Shown: positions 1-7,018, counted from the stretch's first letter. The stretch: DNA of 14,949 bases from RCC1774 sp050330855 (GCA_050330855.1 JBHJNL010000175.1:1-14949), one strand, 5' to 3'. The notes: generated from the letters alone by a model not told the origin. Made by a program: numbers and translations.

Positions 1-46
1 CTTTTGTGATATCTATGAATGAGACCTTTGTACCTGTCGATGATTG

Positions 47-69
47 CTAGCCAATATTTTTTTGGCTAG
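47..69. repeat. Inverted repeat, 8-bp stem
   Basis: CTAGCCAA (47-54) and TTGGCTAG (62-69) form a perfect 8-bp stem around a 7-nt T-rich loop. No T-run follows on either strand, so it is a poor intrinsic terminator. It may belong to the decayed insertion sequence alongside. No gene is visible in 1-109. Confidence 0.4.
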
Positions 70-72
70 GGG

Positions 73-108
73 TGGCGAAGTTGTGGCCACTTGACTGGCG
101 AAGTTGTG
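73..108. repeat. Short tandem duplication, 13-mer, 23-nt period
   Basis: TGGCGAAGTTGTG occurs at 73-85 and again at 96-108. It sits exactly where the transposase frame is lost, so a small duplication may have contributed to inactivating the element. Confidence 0.6.
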
Positions 109-109
109 A

Positions 110-295
110 AAATGCAGCACCCAAGGGGAAGATGCCTCTAGGATTCGAGTACTGCCCTTGCCCAATATCTTCGCCTTAGCCCGTAATCTGACCCTCAACC
201 TGTACCGACACCAGGGCTTTGAGAATATGGCTCAAGCTCAACGAAAATCGGGGCAAGGTCTCGATTTACTCTCTACCTTTTTTAGAATGAAATAA
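110..295 (+). pseudogene. Transposase C-terminal remnant (probably ISAs1 family)
   Basis: An open stretch without a start codon encodes about 61 residues that look like the C-terminus of a cyanobacterial DDE transposase. It reads GEDASRIR, then LPLPNIFALARNL, LNLYR, GFENMAQAQRKSGQG and ends FFRMK. The EDxSRIR and ARNLxLNLYR motifs with a terminal RMK fit the ISAs1 group as I recall it. The frame is closed just upstream by a TGA at 107-109, and neighbouring frames (for example HLTGEVVK around 88-111) look like shifted remains of the preceding segment, so this is a degraded fragment rather than a gene. CCCTG follows the stop directly, which could be the outer end of the element. It lies 95 nt before the PAS-GAF-PP2C gene. 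The transposase assignment is fairly secure; the family is less so. Confidence 0.7.
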
Positions 296-390
296 CCCTG
301 GGGCTGAAGCAATCACGACTGCGATGCGAAACTGTCGGTCCTCTTCGGGAACGCTAAAGATAAAGTCACATTCTTTCTCCTCCAGCAGTC

Positions 391-2046
391 TTGTCCTTAG
401 AAACACACTATCGCTCAGTGATTGCAAACCTGAAAGAAGTTATCTTTCAGATCGATCTCAACGGCCTATTCACCGACCTCAACCCAGCCTGGACCAACCT
501 AACAGGGTTTAGTCAGCAGGACTGTCTGGGACAGGCACTATGGAGATTTATTCACCCAGATGATCGAGACATCGTTCAGCAGCGGCTTCAACTCGTCTTA
601 CTAGGAGCACACCAGGATTGTCACTTCCAAGTTCGCTATCTTACCCAAGATCAGGGAATCGGCTGGATGGATATGTACGCCTGCTGCCATAAAGACCCTG
701 ACGGAACGATGCAGGGTCTTTATGGCTCTTTTGCTGATATTACAGAGCACAAGGCCCAAGAGCAGCGGCTTAGTGTTGAGCGTGCAGTGACCAATGTTTT
801 AGCAGAATCTGTGAGCATTGGTGAGGCGATCCCAAAACTATTGATGGCTATTTGCAAAAGCTTAGATTGGGAATATGGGGAACTCTGGATGCCGACGTCT
901 CCCCAGAACAAACCCCAATGTCTCGAGAGCTGGTGTTGCTTATTTAATCTACCATTGCAGCATGATGCCCTCTTTGATGACTCAGAAGTGCCTAGACCGC
1001 CTGCGGAGGAACCATTAATCTTTGAGCTAGGTGCAGGATTTATTGACCAAATTTGGGCTGGAGACGGGCTAACTTGGCTAACACAATTAATGCCGGAGCG
1101 AAATAGTACCTGCCCCATGCGGGCCGCACCCACACGCACGGCCTTGAGTATGCCGATTTCAGAGGGCCACCACCTCCTGGGGGTGATGCTGTTTTTCAAG
1201 CGAGCTTACTATCCTATCGATAAACCTTTGTTGAAAAGGCTCGGTTTGATCGGTAGCCAGATTGGGGAATTTATGATGCGGCTAAAGGCGGAAAAGCAAC
1301 TCCGTCACCAGCATCTTCTCCTTCAATCTGAGCTGCAGAGCGCGGCTGACTATATGCGCTCATTGCTGCCTCAACCAATGACAGAAGGGGTTGCGATCGC
1401 ACACCAGTTTGTACCCTCTAACCAACTGGGTGGCGATGCCTTTGATTATTACTGGCTAGATTCAGATCATTTGGCCCTCTACCTCCTTGATGTATCCGGC
1501 CACGGGGTTCGCTCAACTTTGCTTTCGGTGGGTGTTCTCAACTTGCTGCGTAATCAGTCGCTGATTGGGGCTGACTTCCATCAGCCCCAATCTGTTCTTG
1601 CAGCCTTGAATCGAACGTTTCAAATGAATGAAAACGGAGAAGATTACTTCACCATTTGGTACGGCGTGTATAACCGCAGCCAACGGATCCTGAACTATGC
1701 CTCCGCCGGACATCCCCCCGGCCTGCTGCTCTCCTCCACAGCCGCAGTGCAGGCGCTGTATTCTGGAGGACTTCCGGTGGGAATGCTGCCTGAAGTCGTA
1801 TATCCGCAAGAAACCTGTAAGATAGCACCAGATAGCACCCTATACCTATTCAGCGATGGCGTATATGAAATCACCACAGCTCAAGGGCAACGCTGGCAGT
1901 TTGAACAGTTTTCTAAACTCATTCAGATGTATCACCAGAAGAGGCTTCGCGATCCTAGCAGAATATTTACTGAAGTCACCCGCATTCAAGGGGAAGAAGC
2001 GCTAGAAGATGACTTTTCGCTGATTCAGGCTGATTTTATTGCATAG
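391..2046 (+). CDS. PAS-GAF-PP2C (SpoIIE/RsbU-type) serine phosphatase
   Basis: A 551-residue cytosolic sensor phosphatase. Residues 6-125 form a PAS fold with its PAC segment (NLKEVIFQ, LNPAWTNLTGFS, HPDDR, YGSFADITEHK). Residues about 130-300 are GAF-like, ending in a coiled linker. Residues about 315-551 are a SpoIIE-type PP2C domain with the expected metal-binding acidic motifs: GGDAFD (347-352), DVSGHG (367-372), LFSDGVYE (486-493) and EDDFS (539-543). In partner-switching systems such enzymes dephosphorylate STAS proteins; the STAS genes nearby are the obvious candidate substrates (inference). The start is uncertain. TTG at 391 is the only usual start codon between the upstream stop (361) and the PAS fold, but no Shine-Dalgarno precedes it; the sequence there is pyrimidine-rich. 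A +0-frame stretch before it (291-390) is also open, so an N-terminal frameshift or truncation beside the IS remnant is possible. The FHA gene follows after 15 nt. Confidence 0.9.
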   Translation: MSLETHYRSVIANLKEVIFQIDLNGLFTDLNPAWTNLTGFSQQDCLGQALWRFIHPDDRDIVQQRLQLVLLGAHQDCHFQVRYLTQDQGIGWMDMYACCHKDPDGTMQGLYGSFADITEHKAQEQRLSVERAVTNVLAESVSIGEAIPKLLMAICKSLDWEYGELWMPTSPQNKPQCLESWCCLFNLPLQHDALFDDSEVPRPPAEEPLIFELGAGFIDQIWAGDGLTWLTQLMPERNSTCPMRAAPTRTALSMPISEGHHLLGVMLFFKRAYYPIDKPLLKRLGLIGSQIGEFMMRLKAEKQLRHQHLLLQSELQSAADYMRSLLPQPMTEGVAIAHQFVPSNQLGGDAFDYYWLDSDHLALYLLDVSGHGVRSTLLSVGVLNLLRNQSLIGADFHQPQSVLAALNRTFQMNENGEDYFTIWYGVYNRSQRILNYASAGHPPGLLLSSTAAVQALYSGGLPVGMLPEVVYPQETCKIAPDSTLYLFSDGVYEITTAQGQRWQFEQFSKLIQMYHQKRLRDPSRIFTEVTRIQGEEALEDDFSLIQADFIA

Positions 2047-2061
2047 GAAACATAAGGAACA

Positions 2062-2583
2062 ATGAACCTAACCCCGAAACATTTCCTACGCATCTACGAA
2101 GCCCACGGCGTTAGAACCATGCGCTTGCATCAAGAGAACTATTCGATTGGCCGAGATAAGCAAAGTGATATCGTACTGTTCTCCAAAACAGTCTCTAGAT
2201 GTCATGCGCGCCTCATACAACTCTCAGGGAGTCACCCATTGACCATTTCTTACCAGATTTTGGATGGTGATGGGACCGGCAAAACTAGTACAAACGGGAT
2301 TACCGTCAATGGTGAAGCTTGCCGAGTCCATGACTTGCAAGAGGGTGATCGCGTTAGCATCGGTAATGTACAACTCTCTTACTGCATTGAAAGCCCCACA
2401 CCAGCTCAGGACGTTCAACAATCTGCAGCAGCAAATCTGCAACAAGTCAAAGATCTGGCACCGTTACTGAATCCAAAATCGACGCTAATTGATCAAATGC
2501 TCCCGGACGACTTGCCCCCAGGGGAGAGGCCAGAAGAAAGGGAAGATGATCTGCCGGCCACTACGCTTTTTCGCCAGCCGTAA
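2062..2583 (+). CDS. FHA-domain protein
   Basis: A 173-residue protein with one forkhead-associated domain at about 28-108. The conserved phosphothreonine-binding pattern is visible: YSIGRDKQSDI (27-37), VSRCHARL (44-51) and TSTNGITVNG (75-84), containing GR, S, SRxH and NG positions. FHA domains bind phosphothreonine peptides, so the protein probably links Ser/Thr phosphorylation to a partner protein. Residues 110-173 are acidic, proline-containing and probably disordered, and hold several Thr residues that could be phosphosites. The ATG is preceded by AAGGA at 2054-2058, good spacing for a ribosome binding site. With only 15 nt between the genes, it is almost certainly co-transcribed with the PP2C phosphatase. 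Specific partner unknown. Confidence 0.88.
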   Translation: MNLTPKHFLRIYEAHGVRTMRLHQENYSIGRDKQSDIVLFSKTVSRCHARLIQLSGSHPLTISYQILDGDGTGKTSTNGITVNGEACRVHDLQEGDRVSIGNVQLSYCIESPTPAQDVQQSAAANLQQVKDLAPLLNPKSTLIDQMLPDDLPPGERPEEREDDLPATTLFRQP

Positions 2584-2634
2584 GGCTTTCTCTGTTGGTG
2601 CCCCTCATCGTTTGAGTTTCAAAGGAGACTGATG

Positions 2635-2964
2635 TCACTTAGAAGAAAGGGCAGCAATGTGTGCTTGCTCGAAAGTATTGCGATCGCAATAAATCTCAAA
2701 GAGATCTTCCATCCTCGTTAGTTCAAAAATCATTTTAAGCTGCGGGTTTAGAGAGGAAATAGATAGTTTTTTCCCCTGTGACTTAACCGCTTTTAGAGTG
2801 GCAACTAAGGCTCCAATCGCAGAGCTATTCATAAAGGTAACGTCTTGGAAGTCAATGAGAATGGTTTCTGCACCGCTTTCCATTGCCGCATTAACGCTGC
2901 AGCGCAGCTGATTGGCGCTGACGCTATCGAGTATTCCTGCAGGCTGTATCGTGATGAAGTTCAT
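2635..2964 (-). CDS. Stand-alone STAS protein (anti-sigma factor antagonist type)
   Basis: A 109-residue single-domain STAS protein of the SpoIIAA/RsbV class. It has the alternating strand pattern ETILIDFQDVTFM followed by NSSAIGALV at residues 46-54. By alignment with the SpoIIAA motif DSSGLG, Ser48 is the expected phosphorylation site. The usual Asp and Gly of that motif are replaced by Asn46 and Ala49, which may alter kinase recognition. ATG at 2964 is preferred over a TTG at 2991 because the STAS fold begins here and AGGA lies about 9 nt upstream. The gene sits 44 nt behind the glycosyltransferase stop on the same strand, so the two probably form an operon. It converges on the FHA gene with 51 nt between. 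Likely partners are the HATPase and PP2C proteins in this window (inference). Confidence 0.88.
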   Translation of the reverse strand: MNFITIQPAGILDSVSANQLRCSVNAAMESGAETILIDFQDVTFMNSSAIGALVATLKAVKSQGKKLSISSLNPQLKMIFELTRMEDLFEIYCDRNTFEQAHIAALSSK

Positions 2965-3008
2965 GGCATTGAGTCCTAATGAGGGTAGCAATTATTGTGG
3001 ATCTTCTT

Positions 3009-4040
3009 TTAGATGCCGACTGCGCCGCTTTGGCGCTTAATTCGCGAACGCTGCAACTGGCCCAGGACCTGGAGACTCCACTGTTCCAGCGATGAATAGA
3101 GCGTCATCGGCAGGAAAGCCATTAAGTAAGCTGCGGCCAAGGTGAGCAGCGTTCGGCTGGGTTCTTTGAGCAGAATCTGATAGTGGGTTGCGATCGCACG
3201 GTTAACCAGCTTCACCGCCATAGGTGCATCCTTAAGACGAACCGCTCTACGCGCGAGGTAACGGAGCTGATAGGCCCGAGCGGGTTTTTCCCATTGGGCA
3301 ACCAGATCCGGTGCATAGACACGGGTTTTTTCCACTACCTGCTCCCAAGACTGGTACTGCTTCATGACCTGTGCCGATAGCCCCCCTGTATTGACGCGAT
3401 AGAGGGTTAGCGCTTCTGGAATGCCTTCGACCGCCCAGTCGGTTTGGGCCATAATCCGAATCCAGCATTCAATATCTTCTGACTGCCGTAGATCTTCATC
3501 AAAGTAGCAATGCTCGGGTTGACCATGACGAGAATCGGAGAAGCTAATCTGATCAAATACCGCTCGGCGAATAACTGGAGCTGACCCATTGCCAATCGGG
3601 TTACGACAGAGCAAATGTCCAGCAGAAATATCGGTTAGTTTAGGCATCTGATAGATGCCGACAGATTGGCCCTGACCATCGATAAAGGCAGAACGGCTAA
3701 AGCTGACACCAACGCTAGGAGATGCGTCTAAATGCTGCACATGTTTTGCCAGTTTCTCAGAGGTCCAGAGATCATCAGAATCTAAGAAGGCAATATACTC
3801 GCCCTGTGCATTACGGATCCCGGTATTGCGCGCGCCTGCTAACCCACGATTTTCTTGACGAACGATTCTGATGCGAGGGTCTTGGATTTGACGACAGATC
3901 TCAATGCTTCGGTCGGGGGACTCATCATCAACAATGATGAGTTCGAAATCTTGATACGTCTGTGCTAAAACAGAATGCACTGCATCTTCGACATAGTCTT
4001 CAACATTGAAAACTGGAATAATAACTGAGACTCGTTTCAT
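3009..4040 (-). CDS. Family-2 glycosyltransferase
   Basis: A 343-residue inverting GT-A enzyme. The nucleotide-binding N-terminus shows VSVIIPVFN (4-12), SVLAQTY (23-29) and the VDD of the DDESPD segment (37-43). ENRGLAGARNTGI follows (63-75), then the metal-binding DSDD (87-90). The probable catalytic base lies in SEDIECWIR (187-195). A hydrophobic stretch at about 295-315 and a basic tail (RSRIKR) suggest peripheral or single-pass attachment to the cytoplasmic membrane. It would transfer a sugar from a nucleotide donor to the lipid-linked repeat unit; donor and acceptor cannot be read from the sequence. It is separated from the upstream same-strand HATPase gene by 395 nt with repeats, so it probably has its own promoter, and it is followed closely by the STAS gene. 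Confidence 0.92.
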   Translation of the reverse strand: MKRVSVIIPVFNVEDYVEDAVHSVLAQTYQDFELIIVDDESPDRSIEICRQIQDPRIRIVRQENRGLAGARNTGIRNAQGEYIAFLDSDDLWTSEKLAKHVQHLDASPSVGVSFSRSAFIDGQGQSVGIYQMPKLTDISAGHLLCRNPIGNGSAPVIRRAVFDQISFSDSRHGQPEHCYFDEDLRQSEDIECWIRIMAQTDWAVEGIPEALTLYRVNTGGLSAQVMKQYQSWEQVVEKTRVYAPDLVAQWEKPARAYQLRYLARRAVRLKDAPMAVKLVNRAIATHYQILLKEPSRTLLTLAAAYLMAFLPMTLYSSLEQWSLQVLGQLQRSRIKRQSGAVGI

Positions 4041-4165
4041 TTAGACCGACCACTGAGTTCTGCCTTAGTATGGACAAAATAGGATCAGGAATAGACATAG
4101 TCGCTCATAAATCCAAGCATAAAACTTATTTCTAGTGCCGCCAATTCTCGCTAAAGACAGAACGA

Positions 4166-4183
4166 AAAAGATATATTTTTGAC
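4166..4183. repeat. Intergenic repeat copy 1
   Basis: AAAAGATATATTTTTGAC. It matches copies 2 and 3 except in the central three bases, where CCC is replaced by TTT. Confidence 0.55.
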
Positions 4184-4220
4184 TTATTCCACCATAATTC
4201 ATCTCAATCAATAAAAGACC

Positions 4221-4238
4221 AAAAGATATATCCCTGAC
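4221..4238. repeat. Intergenic repeat copy 2
   Basis: AAAAGATATATCCCTGAC. It begins 55 nt after copy 1. Confidence 0.6.
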
Positions 4239-4244
4239 GAGCGG

Positions 4245-4256
4245 ATAAAATTTTAT
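4245..4256. promoter_or_regulatory. 12-bp perfect palindrome between repeats
   Basis: ATAAAATTTTAT is self-complementary and lies between repeat copies 2 and 3. It could be a regulator site, but in AT-rich DNA such palindromes arise easily by chance. Confidence 0.25.
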
Positions 4257-4333
4257 GCATCCAACTCCAAGCTCTTGCCTAAAGAGATAGGGATTAGGAA
4301 TTTCAAAAACAATGCGTAGTTTTCATAAGCCAG

Positions 4334-4352
4334 AAAACATATATCCCTGGAC
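4334..4352. repeat. Intergenic repeat copy 3
   Basis: AAAACATATATCCCTGGAC. It has one G-to-C change and one inserted G relative to copy 2, and begins 113 nt after it. The 55 and 113 spacings are roughly in a 1:2 ratio. Confidence 0.55.
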
Positions 4353-4435
4353 GATTTTAATTTGCCCCAAGCGAATAATTCATATTTTCAAAGGCTAACA
4401 GTGAAGACCATCGAACTCCTGTCAACAAAATTCCT

Positions 4436-4915
4436 TCAGAAAGCTATGTCAGATAGAATCAATGCTTTTTCCATCAGTAAACAATTTCTCTGATCTGGCA
4501 AGCGATCATAGACGAACCGCCAACCTCTTTCATTCACTAGCCTCAGAAATAGAACTTGTCCCCAATGTCTTTCACGGTTAAGAGGATTTAGCTCTGGGTC
4601 AGCGGCAGTGCTAAGTTGGTGCATCGCCCCAGCAAAATCATAGGATGGGCCTTGGTCCCAAATCATGATTTGAAACAGAGGTTTGTCAATCTGAACCCGC
4701 ATTTCTATGGGCGTACTGCTAGGTAAGTCAGCGTGGGCATGTTGAACGACGTTCGTAAATCCCTCGATTAGGGCAGTTTGGGCTTCTATACGTAGATAGG
4801 GATCAATCGAGTCAAGACTCAACTGGTCAAACCAAGTAATCACATCCGTGAGCGCATCGAGACGGCTAACAACCTGCAGAGACGCACAGTGGGCTAGGGA
4901 TGACTCTAATGACAT
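4436..4915 (-). CDS. RsbW/SpoIIAB-type HATPase (anti-sigma factor kinase)
   Basis: A 159-residue protein with a GHKL ATPase fold. The N-box reads ALIEGFTNVVQHAH (48-61), with Glu51 and Asn55 in the usual catalytic and Mg-binding places. The G1 box is IWDQGPSYDF (85-94) with the adenine-binding D-x-G. The glycine-rich G2 box is degenerate, RHWGQVLFLRL (116-126) instead of GRGL, so kinase activity is likely but not certain. Members of this family phosphorylate STAS proteins on Ser or hold sigma factors inactive. The start is 6 nt after the stop of the STAS-transferase fusion, with GGAG overlapping that gene's end; the two are translationally close and probably interact (inference). No sigma factor gene is in the window, which leaves the output open. 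Confidence 0.85.
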   Translation of the reverse strand: MSLESSLAHCASLQVVSRLDALTDVITWFDQLSLDSIDPYLRIEAQTALIEGFTNVVQHAHADLPSSTPIEMRVQIDKPLFQIMIWDQGPSYDFAGAMHQLSTAADPELNPLNRERHWGQVLFLRLVNERGWRFVYDRLPDQRNCLLMEKALILSDIAF

Positions 4916-4921
4916 TCGTGT

Positions 4922-5923
4922 TTACACTGCTCCTGAGTCTTTGCTAAATACCACTAACACGGTCTTGATGAGGAGCTTCAAATCGTAGGATAAACTCCAG
5001 TGTGCTTGATAGTTTAGATCCATTTGAACCACGTCTTCAAATTCTCGCACTTTAGATCGGCCATTGACCTGCCACTCGCCGCTGATGCCGGGCCTCACGT
5101 CTAGGCGCTGCCAGTTAGGAATTTGGTACTGTTCGATTTCGTCTGGAGTCGGAGGACGAGTGCCAATCAAACTCATGTCTCCGATCAACACATTCCAAAA
5201 CTGTGGGAACTCGTCTAGGCTTGTTTTACGAATTAACCGGCCCACCCGAGTAATACGTGGATCCTGGTCATTTTTGAAAAAGGCACCGCTCGCTTCGTTG
5301 GTGATGCTTGATTTGAGCGCTTCAGCATCAGAAACCATGGACCGAAATTTCCAAATTCGAAACCGACGCCCCATCAAACCACAGCGGGTTTGGCTGAATA
5401 GGATGGGACCGCGACTGTCAAGTCGGATTGCGATCGCAATCGGTACAAATAAGACCCCAGTAATCGCCAAACCCACCAGCCCACCGATAATATCCATCAC
5501 GCGCTTAGGACGCGATCTCACAGAGGGGTGGATCTGAACCTGCTGTGGCCCCGTTTTAAGCAACTGTGTCGGATTAAGCGCGTCAGTGGCAGCATCTAAC
5601 CCCAGCACTTTGTCTAAACCTGCCAAGGAAAAGACAAACTTCACCTGAGGCGTCAGGCCCCAAAACAGCATCTCTAGTCCCCGAGATTGTGCCAGTCGAT
5701 AGCCGCTGACTAAAGCACCGATGCCGCTACTGTCAACAACAGCAGTTTGACCAAAATCGAGAATCACCTTCGTCAAACCGGCTTGCTCTTCTAGCCAGCC
5801 CTGGAAAATCTGACGAAACTGGGAAGCCTCTATCACACTCAGGCGGGGCAACATCTGCACCAGCAGAACGTCACTAACCCTTGTGGTCTCAAAAGCAGAA
5901 GCGAGTGGAAAAGTAGTAGCCAT
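4922..5923 (-). CDS. STAS domain fused to initiating polyprenyl sugar-phosphate transferase
   Basis: A 333-residue two-domain protein. Residues about 16-113 are a STAS domain with ILDFGQTAVV before DSSGIGALV (64-72); Ser66 aligns with the phosphorylated Ser of SpoIIAA. After a short basic linker, residues about 138-333 are a bacterial sugar transferase (WcaJ/PglC catalytic domain). This has the reentrant hydrophobic helix (143-168), KFRSM (192-196), SLDEFPQFWNVLIGDMSLIG (235-254) with the catalytic Asp-Glu pair 237-238, TRPP, and RPGISGEWQVNGR (277-289). It would transfer a sugar-1-phosphate to undecaprenyl phosphate at the inner membrane and so start polysaccharide synthesis. Large WcaJ relatives carry four extra membrane helices and a CoA-binding-like domain N-terminally; here a soluble STAS domain takes that place. 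ATG 5923 is preferred to TTG 5929, though neither has a clear Shine-Dalgarno. The HATPase gene follows after 6 nt. Confidence 0.93.
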   Translation of the reverse strand: MATTFPLASAFETTRVSDVLLVQMLPRLSVIEASQFRQIFQGWLEEQAGLTKVILDFGQTAVVDSSGIGALVSGYRLAQSRGLEMLFWGLTPQVKFVFSLAGLDKVLGLDAATDALNPTQLLKTGPQQVQIHPSVRSRPKRVMDIIGGLVGLAITGVLFVPIAIAIRLDSRGPILFSQTRCGLMGRRFRIWKFRSMVSDAEALKSSITNEASGAFFKNDQDPRITRVGRLIRKTSLDEFPQFWNVLIGDMSLIGTRPPTPDEIEQYQIPNWQRLDVRPGISGEWQVNGRSKVREFEDVVQMDLNYQAHWSLSYDLKLLIKTVLVVFSKDSGAV

Positions 5924-6021
5924 GATCAATTAAAAATAAGATGTGGTCGAAGGCCTCGTCAGCGGTTGTCCAACTGGTCCAATGCAATAGCTCTTGCCCT
6001 CAAGGTATTGCTCACTAGGCG

Positions 6022-6537
6022 TCAGGCGGCAATACCATTAGACAAGGCACCCTTTTGAGATGGCTCAGAAAAGCGTTGATTGAGAGTCAGACAAAGCGTC
6101 TTGGCTTTTTGCTCTGAGATATCACTGATGGGGTAGAACTTGGGGGCAGCGACAAAACGAACGATGTCTCCGAGCGACCAGGCAACGGGAACGTTCATTT
6201 CCGATAGGGCCAGCGCCATTTCAATCTGGTGATTGTCAACATGCTCACCAAATGCATGGGTACGCGGGACCAGAATATAAGGCTTTTTCAGAGAATCCAG
6301 AAGCAAAACGGTTCCTTCTCCGCAGTGAGCAATCACAAGATCTGCTTCTTGAATGAGGGCTTTGAAGCGGTCTTCTTTGACGAACTTATAGACTTTGGAG
6401 CCTTCTGGTAGATAAGTGCTGTTGCCGTACTGCACCACAATGTCATCCTGAAGCAGTCGATGCTTTTGCAGTAGATCGAGCCAGTTCATCAGGCGATCAA
6501 AGGGATATTGCTCAGTTCCTGCAGTGACAAAAATCAT
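6022..6537 (-). CDS. Alg13-like (PssE/EpsF-type) glycosyltransferase subunit
   Basis: A 171-residue GT28 C-terminal-type half enzyme. It opens with IFVTAGTEQYPFDRL (2-16) and carries the UDP-sugar-binding segment AHCGEGT (70-76), KPYILVPR (85-92) and GEHVDNHQIEMA (97-108), the hallmark of Alg13 and its bacterial PssE/Cps14G relatives. These provide the donor-binding half and need a membrane-associated Alg14-like partner, here encoded directly upstream. ATG overlaps the partner's stop as ATGA, which implies translational coupling and equal stoichiometry. Such pairs usually add the second sugar of the repeat unit. A 98-nt gap follows before the transferase fusion on the same strand. Confidence 0.9.
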   Translation of the reverse strand: MIFVTAGTEQYPFDRLMNWLDLLQKHRLLQDDIVVQYGNSTYLPEGSKVYKFVKEDRFKALIQEADLVIAHCGEGTVLLLDSLKKPYILVPRTHAFGEHVDNHQIEMALALSEMNVPVAWSLGDIVRFVAAPKFYPISDISEQKAKTLCLTLNQRFSEPSQKGALSNGIAA

Positions 6538-6995
6538 GAAGCCTCCGGTGACATAATTAGCTCGGCTTTAGGGTACTGCAGTTGCAACTGTTGCCAATGC
6601 ACATACAAAACGCTCAAAAATGGCAGTGCTAATTTGGCCGATAGGCTCAAACTCGTCACTCGCGTCACCGATTCCACGAAAATAGTCTGGCAGCCGAACA
6701 GCTTACCCAAAATCAGAAACGGCACGGCGACCCCAGCACCGGTTGTCAAAATAACGTCGGGTCGATACTGACGCAGCACACGCACAGCAAGAGCCAAGTT
6801 TCGTAACAGGTTAGGGATATTACGGTTGGTCGGGCTGTACGCCCAAATCGCCGATTCGCCCGCTTCATGACAGTAGGCTGCGGTTGTAGGGGTATTGAAG
6901 GTCACCCAGCGACGATTGTGCTGACTCCAAAAGGGTTTGAGTTGCTGCAGCGCTTTGAAATGTCCCCCAGAAGAGCAAACGAGTAAAACGTTCAT
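6534..6995 (-). CDS. Alg14-like (PssD/Cps14F-type) glycosyltransferase subunit
   Basis: A 153-residue protein of the Alg14 family. It has the N-terminal LLVCSSGGHFKAL (4-16) glycine-rich loop and the second conserved block PDVILTTGAGVAVPF (79-93) followed by FVESVTRV (106-113). It binds the lipid acceptor side at the inner membrane and recruits the Alg13-like subunit encoded next, with a 4-nt ATGA overlap. It lacks the separate N-terminal anchor helix of eukaryotic Alg14, as bacterial members often do. No strong Shine-Dalgarno is seen before the ATG. A 12-bp palindrome lies 12-23 nt upstream. It is the first gene of the minus-strand polysaccharide group. Confidence 0.9.
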   Translation of the reverse strand: MNVLLVCSSGGHFKALQQLKPFWSQHNRRWVTFNTPTTAAYCHEAGESAIWAYSPTNRNIPNLLRNLALAVRVLRQYRPDVILTTGAGVAVPFLILGKLFGCQTIFVESVTRVTSLSLSAKLALPFLSVLYVHWQQLQLQYPKAELIMSPEAS

Positions 6996-7006
6996 CGCAG
7001 TTATGC

Positions 7007-7018
7007 ATTGTTAACAAT
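7007..7018 (-). promoter_or_regulatory. Palindrome overlapping a possible -10 box
   Basis: ATTGTTAACAAT is a perfect 12-bp palindrome. On the minus strand it overlaps TATATT (7021-7016), a candidate -10 hexamer about 20 nt before the Alg14-like start. I see no good -35. The position would suit a repressor operator; this is inference. Confidence 0.3.

Larger units (their letters stand above)
4041..4435. other. AT-rich intergenic region with repeated element
   Basis: No convincing ORF is present. The stretch is clearly richer in A+T than the flanking genes. It holds three copies of an AAAAGATATAT-type element and one perfect palindrome, listed separately. It should carry the promoter of the glycosyltransferase-STAS pair (minus strand), but I could not fix a -10/-35 pair with confidence. 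Confidence 0.6.

Noticed and set aside
720..1199. 159-codon minus-strand frame inside the phosphatase gene
   Set aside because: It lies wholly antisense to the PAS-GAF coding sequence, with no recognisable domain and no ribosome binding site.
2611..2623. TTTGA-GTT-TCAAA inverted repeat as a terminator between the convergent FHA and STAS genes
   Set aside because: Only five A/T-rich pairs and no adjoining T-run; too weak to call.
5064..5537. 157-codon plus-strand frame across the sugar transferase
   Set aside because: Antisense to a strongly conserved catalytic domain; the peptide has no family features.
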